The notes under the pieces: model-generated
Seen by the model: the letters and a program-made list of their open reading frames with translations, nothing else
What the model was told of the DNA's origin: nothing
The model's database searches: none
Part shown: positions 1 through 5,287 of the stretch, in pieces
Layout of the letters: each line of letters opens with the position of its first letter
Position numbering within the stretch: position 1 is the stretch's first letter
Program-made: the position numbers and the translations under genes
NCBI GenBank assembly: GCA_002320935.1
Contig: DCLG01000069.1
Span: 23,969-29,255, forward strand
Reading direction: 5' to 3'
Length of the DNA: 5,287 nt
Origin: Pedobacter sp. UBA1654
GTDB taxonomy: Bacteria; Bacteroidota; Bacteroidia; Sphingobacteriales; Sphingobacteriaceae

Positions 1-544
1 TCGGTAACTGGAAGGAGTTCACAATGTGTAAGACAGCTACGGTCACGAAGGTTGCGATGTAGAACCAGATGGCTACATACATGTGCTTCTCGCGACGTTT
101 AATAATGGTTCCGAACATGTTGATACCGAACACTACCCATATTAAGGTAATAGCAATATCAATCGGCCATTCAAGCTCCGCATACTCGTGTGATGAAGAT
201 AAGCCTAGTGGCAAGGTGATCACCGCAGCTACAATGATCAGCTGCCAGCCCCAAAAGTGGATTTTACTGAGCACGTTGCTGTACATACGTGCTTTTAATA
301 GGCGTTGAAGTGAATAATAAACGCCCATAAAGATTGCATTTCCAACAAAAGCGAAGATCACAGCGTTGGTGTGCAATGGCCTTATCCGGCCGAAAGTGGT
401 GTACTGGCTACCCATATTCAATTCCGGGGTAAACAGCTGCATGGCAACAAGCAGGCCGACGGTCATACCAATGATACCCCATATAATGGTGGCAATGGCG
501 AAGTCCCGCACAATCTTATTGTCATAGTAGAATTTCTCAGTCAT
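1..544 (-). CDS. ccoN: cbb3-type cytochrome c oxidase subunit I, N-terminal part (runs off the left edge)
   Basis: This is the catalytic subunit of the inner-membrane cbb3 oxidase, which reduces O2 to water at high affinity while pumping protons. The reading frame is open from the ATG at 544-542 to the window edge, giving 181 residues. It starts MTEKFYYDNKIVRDFA and then shows hydrophobic helices at about residues 15-37, 58-80, 97-115, 127-147 and 157-178. The CcoN hallmark FGRIRPLHTNAVIFAF covers residues 51-66; in the family its His (H58 here) is an axial ligand of the low-spin haem b. The conserved HEYAELEWPIDI stretch at 119-130 is also present. The CuB and haem b3 ligands lie further on and are not visible. 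No Shine-Dalgarno motif precedes the ATG; the leader is A/C-rich, as is usual in Bacteroidetes. The gene begins 76 bases after ccoS and is read in the same direction. Some Bacteroidetes fuse ccoN to ccoO, which cannot be judged here. Confidence 0.95.
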   Translation of the reverse strand, partial: MTEKFYYDNKIVRDFAIATIIWGIIGMTVGLLVAMQLFTPELNMGSQYTTFGRIRPLHTNAVIFAFVGNAIFMGVYYSLQRLLKARMYSNVLSKIHFWGWQLIIVAAVITLPLGLSSSHEYAELEWPIDIAITLIWVVFGINMFGTIIKRREKHMYVAIWFYIATFVTVAVLHIVNSFQLP

Positions 545-574
545 AACGATTTGTTGTTTGAGTGTGTGATGGTG

Positions 575-605
575 TAAAAGTAAGGCGGCCCATCGGCCCT
601 GGTAA
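575..605 (-). promoter_or_regulatory. possible weak promoter for ccoN
   Basis: On the minus strand, TACTTTTA (582-575) matches the Bacteroidetes -7 consensus TAnnTTTG at all fixed positions but the last. A TTA at 605-603 lies 20 bases upstream, where the -33 TTG would be expected. Transcription would then start near 570, leaving a leader of about 25 bases before the ccoN ATG. The -33 match is poor, and the spacer also contains an imperfect GC-rich hairpin (600-583). An activator at the 627-640 palindrome could compensate for the weak -33. ccoN could instead simply be read through from ccoI-ccoS. Confidence 0.25.
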
Positions 606-620
606 TGATGCTAATTCTGG

Positions 621-800
621 CTATATGTGATTCTCATCACTTTTTTCATTACTCGATTTTATTTCATCGTCAAAGAGGATTCTTAGTCCTGGTGTATAGG
701 TGTCATCGTGTTGCCCGGATTTGCTCGCCCAGAAAAAAGCGGCTAAAAAGATTAGCGCCAGCAGAATACTGACGCCAATAAGCATATAGATCATGTTCAT
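621..800 (-). CDS. ccoS: cbb3 oxidase assembly protein CcoS (59 aa)
   Basis: CcoS is a small single-helix inner-membrane protein required for cofactor insertion (haems and CuB) into CcoN during cbb3 oxidase maturation. The translation is MNMIYMLIGVSILLALIFLA at the N-terminus, with one hydrophobic helix at about residues 4-24. This is followed by the family signature FFWASKSGQHDD (22-33) and then TPGLRILFDDE (36-46). The rest, to residue 59, is a charged tail. The family usually reads AFxWAxxSGQFDD...RILFDD, so His replaces the common Phe in the GQ[F/H]DD core. The start at 800 is chosen because its ATG overlaps the ccoI stop as ATGA, a typical translational-coupling junction. A second Met at 794-792 would shorten it by two residues only. 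The stop is TAG at 623-621. Its last codons contain the 627-640 palindrome. The order ccoI-ccoS-ccoN agrees with the assembly role. Confidence 0.92.
   Translation of the reverse strand: MNMIYMLIGVSILLALIFLAAFFWASKSGQHDDTYTPGLRILFDDEIKSSNEKSDENHI
627..640. promoter_or_regulatory. CRP/FNR-type palindrome upstream of ccoN
   Basis: The sequence GTGATTCTCATCAC is a perfect dyad with 5-base arms and a 4-base centre, set in ATATGTGAT-N4-ATCACTTTT. It fits the general Crp/Fnr-family site: compare TGTGAT-N4-ATCACA for CRP and TTGAT-N4-ATCAA for FNR. It lies inside the last codons of ccoS (Ser-Asp-Glu-Asn-His), with its centre 89 bases upstream of the first base of the ccoN ATG. With a start near 570 the centre would fall in the -60s, a usual activator position. 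cbb3 operons are commonly under Crp/Fnr-family oxygen control, which supports the reading, but the site overlaps coding sequence and may be chance. Confidence 0.4.
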
Positions 801-3196
801 AGCAATTTGTTTTTACGGGCGTATAACCGCGCAGTTATACTGGTGAAGAGAATGATGGTGGCTGTACTTGCGGGCATCAGTATGGCTGCGATCAACGGTG
901 AGAGCAGTCCCTGGACCGCAAAGGATAATCCTACAATGTTATACACCAGCGAGATGGCGAAGCTCATATGAATAACTTTGACAGCATCTTTGGCTTGTTG
1001 TATGAAGGCCGGAATTTTGGTGAAGCTTGCACCATCAAGAATCGCTTCACAGCCTGGGGTAAAGTTGTTGATGTTATCCGTAACAGCAACCCCAAGGTCA
1101 CTCTGCTTCAATGCACCTGCGTCATTCAGGCCGTCGCCAAACATCAGAACCTTTTCGCCTTTTTCCTGCAGCGACTTGATGTAGTCCAGTTTCTGTTGTG
1201 GACTTTGTTTAAAATGCATCTGGTTGGCTTCTGGGAAAACCGTGAGCAATTCCATTCGGTCATGATCCTGATCGCCAGAAAGCAGATGCAGGTTTGATCC
1301 TTTTCGCAAACTCACGGTTAAGGCTTTAAGGCCTTCGCGCCATTGTTGTGTGAAAAGGAAGTAGCCAAGGTATTGCTGGTCGATCACCACATGAACTGTA
1401 CTTCCTACAGTTTTCCGGTCCGGGTTTACGCCAGTAAAAGCCGCATTGCCAATCCTGATCTCATGGTTTTGTACAATGCCACTGAGTCCCCGGCCAACCA
1501 TTTCCCGGTAATTGTTCACCGTATATCGTTCAGGCAGGTTCAACCATTGCACCAGTTCACGGCTTAGTGGGTGACCGGAGTTCCGCGCAAGATCACTAAC
1601 CCATTGTTGTTGTTGTTCGTTGATCTCACCAGTGAAGGTAAAGCCTGCACGTTCCGGATTGCTGATGGTACCGGTTTTGTCAAAAACAAAGGTGTTGATA
1701 CGTGCCAGCTGCTCAATAACCGCTGTATTCTTGAGGTAGAATTTATTTTTATCGTAAATACTGAGTACTGCTGCCAGCGTAAAGGGGGAGGCCAGTGCCA
1801 ATGCACATGGACAGGCGATGATCAGGACCGCGGAAAAGGAAGCAATCCCTTTTGCCGGGTCGCCGTTGAACATCCAAAAGAATCCGCTTCCAATTGCAAT
1901 TGCCAAAAGCATGATGCTGAAATATTTGCTTGCATTTGCGCTGAAGGTCATAATGCTATCTTTCTCAATGCGGAATGTTTCGTTGTTCCAAAGCTTGGTT
2001 AGGTGACTTTGAGAGACAGCTTTCACAACTTCCAGCTCAATAGCAGCGTCTAATTGCCTGCCGCCGGCATAAACAATTTCACCGAGTACCTTGTGTACTG
2101 GCTTAGACTCGCCGGTCACAAAACTGAAATCTACATTTGCATTGCCTTTTAGAAGTATGGCATCCGCAGGTATGATTTCGTTGCTGCGGATCAGCATCCG
2201 GTGACCTTTTTTAAGTTGATCCAATGGAATAGGACGCTCGTGTCCATCTTCAAGGATGGTCACTGCTACTGGAAAGTAGGAGCGGTAGTCACGTTCGAAT
2301 GACAGGTGATGGTAGGTACGTTGCTGCATCCATTTCCCAACCAGCAAGAAGAAGACCAGGCCGCAAAGTGTATCTACCCAGCCCGGACCAGAGTTTGTGA
2401 CAACCTCCACAATGGAACGCAGGAACATAACCGCAATTCCAAGAGCAAGCGGAAAGTCCAAATTAAGGACGCCATTTCTCAGGTTCAGCCAGGCGCTGCT
2501 GAAATAATCCCTGCCACTATAAAATACAACTGGAAAGGCAAAAGCAAGATTTAGCCAGCCGAAAAAGGTTTTGAAATCCTGTTCAAAACTGGAGAGGCCA
2601 AAGTATTCGGGGAAGTACAGCAGCATCGTATTTCCGAAACAGAAACCTGCTACCGCAATCTTGGTAATCAGGCTACGATCAGCATTGTGTGTCTGCTGTT
2701 CTTTAACAACGTCTTGCAGGCTGATCAGCGGCTCATAACCAATGTTCACCAAGGTTTCGGCAAGGGACTTAAGACTTAGTTCCTGGTTTTTAAAGGTGAT
2801 GTAAACTTGTTTTTTTAGAAAATCTACGCGGGATTGCGTGATTGCCGGATTAATTTTATGAAGGGTTTCCAATAACCAGATACAGGAACTGCAATGGATG
2901 GCAGGGATATACAAAGTAATGATAGTAATGTTATCATCCTGGTAGTCGACCAAACCTGCTGCAATCTCGGGCTCGTTCAGGTAGTCGAAGTTTAAACCTT
3001 TGACTTTTTGTGTCTGGCCCGGCACATCATTATAGACGTAATAGTCTGTAAGGTTGTGTTCGTGTAGAATGCTGTAAACACCAACACAGCCAACGCAGCA
3101 AAATTTCTTGTTGTCTCTCAGTAGCGGGGTGGCTGGGAGTGCCTCCCCGCAGTGAAAGCAAATGGTATCTAGTTGTAGTTCTTTGGCTTGTAACAT
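797..3196 (-). CDS. ccoI: CcoI/FixI-type copper-transporting P-type ATPase for cbb3 oxidase assembly
   Basis: This P1B-type ATPase uses ATP to move Cu(+) out of the cytoplasm for the CuB site of cbb3 oxidase. At 799 residues it has the usual CcoI length. An N-terminal Cys-rich metal-binding region has C13-x2-C16 and FCCVGC at 32-37, as in the ATPase-cat_bd family. A ferredoxin-like HMA domain carries AIHCSSCIWLLE (99-110). About eight membrane helices lie near 177-195, 208-226, 246-266, 274-290, 424-444, 453-480, 742-762 and 765-787. Actuator TGES is at 361-364, the CPC metal site at 462-464, the phosphorylated Asp506 in DKTGT, the nucleotide-domain HP at 542-543 with GRGLSG at 568-573, and the hinge GDGLNDAGAL at 687-696. 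YN at 752-753 fits Cu(+) pumps, but the last-helix MxxSS motif reads MPAST (774-778). An in-frame TGA nine bases upstream, and no earlier ATG, fix the start at 3196. It overlaps ccoS by four bases. Confidence 0.96.
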   Translation of the reverse strand: MLQAKELQLDTICFHCGEALPATPLLRDNKKFCCVGCVGVYSILHEHNLTDYYVYNDVPGQTQKVKGLNFDYLNEPEIAAGLVDYQDDNITIITLYIPAIHCSSCIWLLETLHKINPAITQSRVDFLKKQVYITFKNQELSLKSLAETLVNIGYEPLISLQDVVKEQQTHNADRSLITKIAVAGFCFGNTMLLYFPEYFGLSSFEQDFKTFFGWLNLAFAFPVVFYSGRDYFSSAWLNLRNGVLNLDFPLALGIAVMFLRSIVEVVTNSGPGWVDTLCGLVFFLLVGKWMQQRTYHHLSFERDYRSYFPVAVTILEDGHERPIPLDQLKKGHRMLIRSNEIIPADAILLKGNANVDFSFVTGESKPVHKVLGEIVYAGGRQLDAAIELEVVKAVSQSHLTKLWNNETFRIEKDSIMTFSANASKYFSIMLLAIAIGSGFFWMFNGDPAKGIASFSAVLIIACPCALALASPFTLAAVLSIYDKNKFYLKNTAVIEQLARINTFVFDKTGTISNPERAGFTFTGEINEQQQQWVSDLARNSGHPLSRELVQWLNLPERYTVNNYREMVGRGLSGIVQNHEIRIGNAAFTGVNPDRKTVGSTVHVVIDQQYLGYFLFTQQWREGLKALTVSLRKGSNLHLLSGDQDHDRMELLTVFPEANQMHFKQSPQQKLDYIKSLQEKGEKVLMFGDGLNDAGALKQSDLGVAVTDNINNFTPGCEAILDGASFTKIPAFIQQAKDAVKVIHMSFAISLVYNIVGLSFAVQGLLSPLIAAILMPASTATIILFTSITARLYARKNKLL

Positions 3197-3205
3197 GAAT
3201 TTTCA

Positions 3206-3226
3206 ATATGTCCAAAGATGACATAT
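3206..3226. promoter_or_regulatory. perfect inverted repeat just upstream of ccoI (operator or leader hairpin)
   Basis: ATATGTC (3206-3212) and GACATAT (3220-3226) are exact inverted copies separated by seven bases. The dyad ends nine bases before the ccoI ATG and covers the proposed -7 promoter element. As DNA it is placed where a dimeric repressor would block transcription. As RNA it would form a 7-bp stem with a 7-base loop next to the ccoI start, but only in transcripts that begin upstream of it. The arms do not match the FNR or CRP consensus, so I name no regulator. Confidence 0.4.
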
Positions 3227-3243
3227 CCGCTCATGCTACAAAA
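3213..3243 (-). promoter_or_regulatory. possible promoter of ccoI-ccoS
   Basis: On the minus strand, TTTTG (3243-3239) is followed after 18 bases by CATCTTTG (3220-3213). This resembles the Bacteroidetes sigma-ABfr promoter (TTG about 19-21 bases before TAnnTTTG), with one mismatch in the -7 element and a slightly short spacer. A start near 3208 would give a leader of about a dozen bases before the ccoI ATG, which has no Shine-Dalgarno motif. The -33 element lies in the T-run of the hairpin that follows the receptor gene. This is a by-eye consensus match only. Confidence 0.3.
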
Positions 3244-3277
3244 TGACCAGCCTTTTTCCAAAATATGATGCTGGTCA
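3244..3277 (-). terminator. putative rho-independent terminator of the receptor gene
   Basis: On the minus strand, TGACCAGC (3277-3270) and GCTGGTCA (3251-3244) form a perfect 8-bp stem around an 18-base A/T-rich loop. It starts 11 bases after the receptor stop codon and is followed directly by TTTTG. The position fits a terminator separating the receptor gene from ccoI. The loop is long and the T-run is only four bases, so termination could be partial. An operator role is a less likely alternative. Confidence 0.45.
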
Positions 3278-3288
3278 CTATTTCATGC

Positions 3289-5287
3289 TTATTGTCCCAG
3301 ACGCTTTTGCTCCGCATCAAGCGCAGTCTGGCGGTCTCTTGCTGATTTTACAGAAGATTTTCCGAAACGCTGTGTCCAGGTGATCCTTACACTTTGTGAT
3401 GTTCCCCATTGCTTTAAGGTATATTCATTACCTTCCAGATTACTCGAAATCCTTGGCTTTTGTGTATGGAATACGTCACTTACACCAAGCTTTAGATTGC
3501 CATTCTTATTCGGGAAGTTGTAGCGTAAACCTGCGTCTGATGTGAAAAATGTTTTCAGATTTAGTGCATTATCAATTTGTGGAGTGCTATAGAAAAAGCT
3601 TGCGTCTGCACTCCATGATTTTGACAGTGTAAAGTTGTGTTGCATGTAAATATTTCCTGTAAACTGCTTTGAGTTTAACTCGAATCCATTAAGGTTTGGA
3701 CTCTTTAATTGCTTATGGTAAGCGATGATATTATTATTGAAATTCCACCATTTGTTAACCTTTACAGGGAAGTTTAATGTTAAAGATACGATATCATCAG
3801 ATGCAAGGTTCAGATTGGTTTGATACATCGAATTTAGCGCAGCATTTTGCAACAAAATTTGGGTAATAACATCTGAAACGTGAGTGTACGCTAATGCAAT
3901 ACTGTACTTCTGTTTGAACAAATAATTTACTTCGAAATTCGTGGCAAATTCAGGACGAAGATTAGGGTTTCCCTGATTGTAAGTGTATTGATCCAGGTAG
4001 TACATGAATGGGTTTAAGTTCTGGTAATTCGGGCGATTTATTTTTCTTGAATACGAAAAGTTAAGTACGCTATTTTCACTGAAATTCTGACTTACAAATA
4101 GAGAAGGGAATAGGTTGGTGTACTTCCTGTCGATCTCCTCATTCATGGTTACAGATGTACCAATTGAATGTGTTCTTTCCGCACGTAATCCCGCTTGTAC
4201 AGATAGCTTTCCAAGTGTAGCGCTGAAGGTTGTATAAGCAGCACTTACTTCTTCACTGTATTTAAAACGATTGCTGCGGTTCGGGTCGCCAAGCCAGCCA
4301 TCTGCAACCTGATTCTCAAAGATAAAGTTGTTGTCACTTTCTACGTCCGCATACTTCAGACCGGCTTCTAGTTTAAGCTTTTTGTTTAAGGGCAGTACAT
4401 AATCTGCTTTGATGGCCTTTATGTTGATTTCTGATGGTGCAAAGCTTCTGTAGATCTGCCCATTTTTGAAGAAGGTTCCATCTGGACGGAAGAAGCGATT
4501 TTGGTAGAGGGCATCGTTATCGCCATTAAAGGTGCTATAGTCAGCATCTATGCTGAGCTCCTGACCCGCGGTGTCTAAAATGCCCTTATAGTTCAGGTTG
4601 TATGAAAAGTTTTTACGTGCACCTTCATTGTTGGCTGGTGTTCTCAAGATCGAGTCTGTCTGGCCCAGGCTACTGCCGATGTTCGTTCTGCTAAAGCTGT
4701 TCTCGTCTCTGTTGTAGATATTTCCTTTGACCAGTATTCCTAAGGTGTGTTTCGATGATAAAAAGAAGTCTGTGCCGACTTTAAAATTGTGTGATTTGTT
4801 GGTAGACGTATCTGTGTTTCGTTGGCTGAAGTATAATTTGTTGGCTTCATTTGGCGTTACACGATCAATCATAAGGTTTTGCTCCCATTTGTTGATGTTG
4901 TATCCGTATGAGCCAAAAGTATTGAAGAAATTCTTGCGATAGTTGAGGCTGATGTTATTGTTGCTGGACACTCGTTTATTGTAGCCTGCACCAACCGTAA
5001 GATTGCCGTTGAAGCCGTCAGCTTTGCTTTTCTTTGTTTTAATGTTAATTACACCACCTGTGCTGTTTGCTTCGTAACGTGCACCAGGGTTGTTCATAAT
5101 TTCAATGCTCTCAATCTCGCTGCTTTGCATAGATTTTAGCAGGTTTACCACCTCTTCCTGACTTAAGTAGGTCTGTTTTCCGTCAATAGTTACCAGTACA
5201 TTACTTTTGCCTGAAAGGGAGATGTTCTCGTTATGGTCTACGACTACACCGGGTGCTTTTCTCAAAGCCTCGAGTGCATTCAGTCCT
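3289..5287 (-). CDS. TonB-dependent-receptor-like outer-membrane beta-barrel protein, 3' part (5' end outside window)
   Basis: This outer-membrane protein resembles TonB-dependent receptors; its substrate cannot be told from sequence. The frame stays open past the right edge, beginning with visible residues GLNALEALRKAPGVVVD, so the true start, signal peptide, likely CarboxypepD_reg-like domain and any TonB box lie outside. About 665 residues are visible; full-length relatives have roughly 770-830. The first 85 or so complete a plug domain, ending in NNPGARYEANSTGGVINIKT. The rest is rich in alternating aromatic/polar beta strands, consistent with the OMP_b-brl_3 barrel. RKINRPNYQNLNPFMYYLDQ followed by YNQGNPNLRPE is diagnostic of that family. 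A last strand (SVRITWTQRFGKSS) is followed by a basic tail ending KRLGQ and TAA at 3291-3289. This is not a SusC: no SusD partner is visible on the downstream side. It ends 92 bases before ccoI, with a terminator-like hairpin between, so a shared role with the oxidase genes is not supported. Confidence 0.88.
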   Translation of the reverse strand, partial: GLNALEALRKAPGVVVDHNENISLSGKSNVLVTIDGKQTYLSQEEVVNLLKSMQSSEIESIEIMNNPGARYEANSTGGVINIKTKKSKADGFNGNLTVGAGYNKRVSSNNNISLNYRKNFFNTFGSYGYNINKWEQNLMIDRVTPNEANKLYFSQRNTDTSTNKSHNFKVGTDFFLSSKHTLGILVKGNIYNRDENSFSRTNIGSSLGQTDSILRTPANNEGARKNFSYNLNYKGILDTAGQELSIDADYSTFNGDNDALYQNRFFRPDGTFFKNGQIYRSFAPSEINIKAIKADYVLPLNKKLKLEAGLKYADVESDNNFIFENQVADGWLGDPNRSNRFKYSEEVSAAYTTFSATLGKLSVQAGLRAERTHSIGTSVTMNEEIDRKYTNLFPSLFVSQNFSENSVLNFSYSRKINRPNYQNLNPFMYYLDQYTYNQGNPNLRPEFATNFEVNYLFKQKYSIALAYTHVSDVITQILLQNAALNSMYQTNLNLASDDIVSLTLNFPVKVNKWWNFNNNIIAYHKQLKSPNLNGFELNSKQFTGNIYMQHNFTLSKSWSADASFFYSTPQIDNALNLKTFFTSDAGLRYNFPNKNGNLKLGVSDVFHTQKPRISSNLEGNEYTLKQWGTSQSVRITWTQRFGKSSVKSARDRQTALDAEQKRLGQ

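Noticed and set aside
69..577. Plus-strand open frames at 69-308 and 371-577
   Set aside because: Both are antisense to the clear CcoN reading frame and its leader; the minus-strand protein explains the sequence.
583..600. Hairpin after ccoS as a firm terminator
   Set aside because: The stem is six pairs with a two-base bulge, and the following T-run is interrupted. It is kept only as part of the ccoS-ccoN gap observation.
1603..1614. Short GTT/CAA triplet run in ccoI
   Set aside because: It encodes four Gln in a variable part of the nucleotide-binding domain. Four copies are too few to suggest phase variation, and a triplet change would not shift the frame.
1571..2002. Plus-strand open frame of 143 codons inside ccoI
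   Set aside because: It is antisense to the conserved core of ccoI (CPC and DKTGT region). Its translation is low-complexity and matches no family I know, so it is a shadow frame.
3030..3224. Minus-strand 64-codon frame overlapping the ccoI start
   Set aside because: It overlaps the Cys-rich N-terminus of CcoI in another frame and has no recognisable domain.
5263..5265. TTG codon as the start of the receptor gene
   Set aside because: The frame continues upstream with plug-domain residues (GLNALEA) to the window edge. The TTG is an internal Leu codon, so the gene is cut by the window rather than short.
3289..5287. Receptor gene as a copper or haem importer serving cbb3 oxidase
   Set aside because: Adjacency to ccoI is the only hint. 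No substrate motif is visible and a terminator-like hairpin separates them.

Overview
The window reads as ordinary chromosome from a Bacteroidetes bacterium, most like a Sphingobacteriaceae relative such as Pedobacter or Mucilaginibacter. This is inferred from protein style rather than a database match. The evidence is a Bacteroidetes-type CcoI with a GDGLNDAGAL hinge, an outer-membrane receptor of the CarboxypepD_reg/OMP_b-brl_3 type with its usual Arg/Lys-rich C-terminal tail, and start codons without Shine-Dalgarno motifs. All four genes lie on the minus strand, so transcription runs from high to low coordinates.

Reading in the direction of transcription, 5287-3289 is the 3' part of a TonB-dependent-receptor-like outer-membrane beta-barrel gene whose 5' end is outside the window. 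The interval 3288-3197 holds a terminator-like hairpin, a near-consensus Bacteroidetes promoter, and a perfect 7-7-7 inverted repeat overlapping that promoter's -7 element. Next comes ccoI (3196-797), the copper P-type ATPase that supplies cbb3 oxidase. It overlaps ccoS (800-621), a small one-helix assembly protein, by an ATGA junction. After a 76-base gap comes the 5' part of ccoN (544 to the window edge), the catalytic subunit of cbb3-type cytochrome c oxidase.

ccoI, ccoS and ccoN form one functional unit. CcoI moves Cu(+) across the inner membrane for the oxidase binuclear centre, CcoS is needed for cofactor insertion into CcoN, and CcoN carries the haems and CuB for microaerobic respiration. 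A perfect CRP/FNR-type palindrome (GTGAT-N4-ATCAC) lies in the last codons of ccoS, upstream of ccoN, and is the best candidate for oxygen or redox control. The receptor gene is probably an independent neighbour.

I see no mobile element, CRISPR array, RNA gene or new multi-gene system. The points worth a second look are regulatory: the palindrome before ccoN and the dyad before ccoI. No intergenic stretch exceeds 92 bases.
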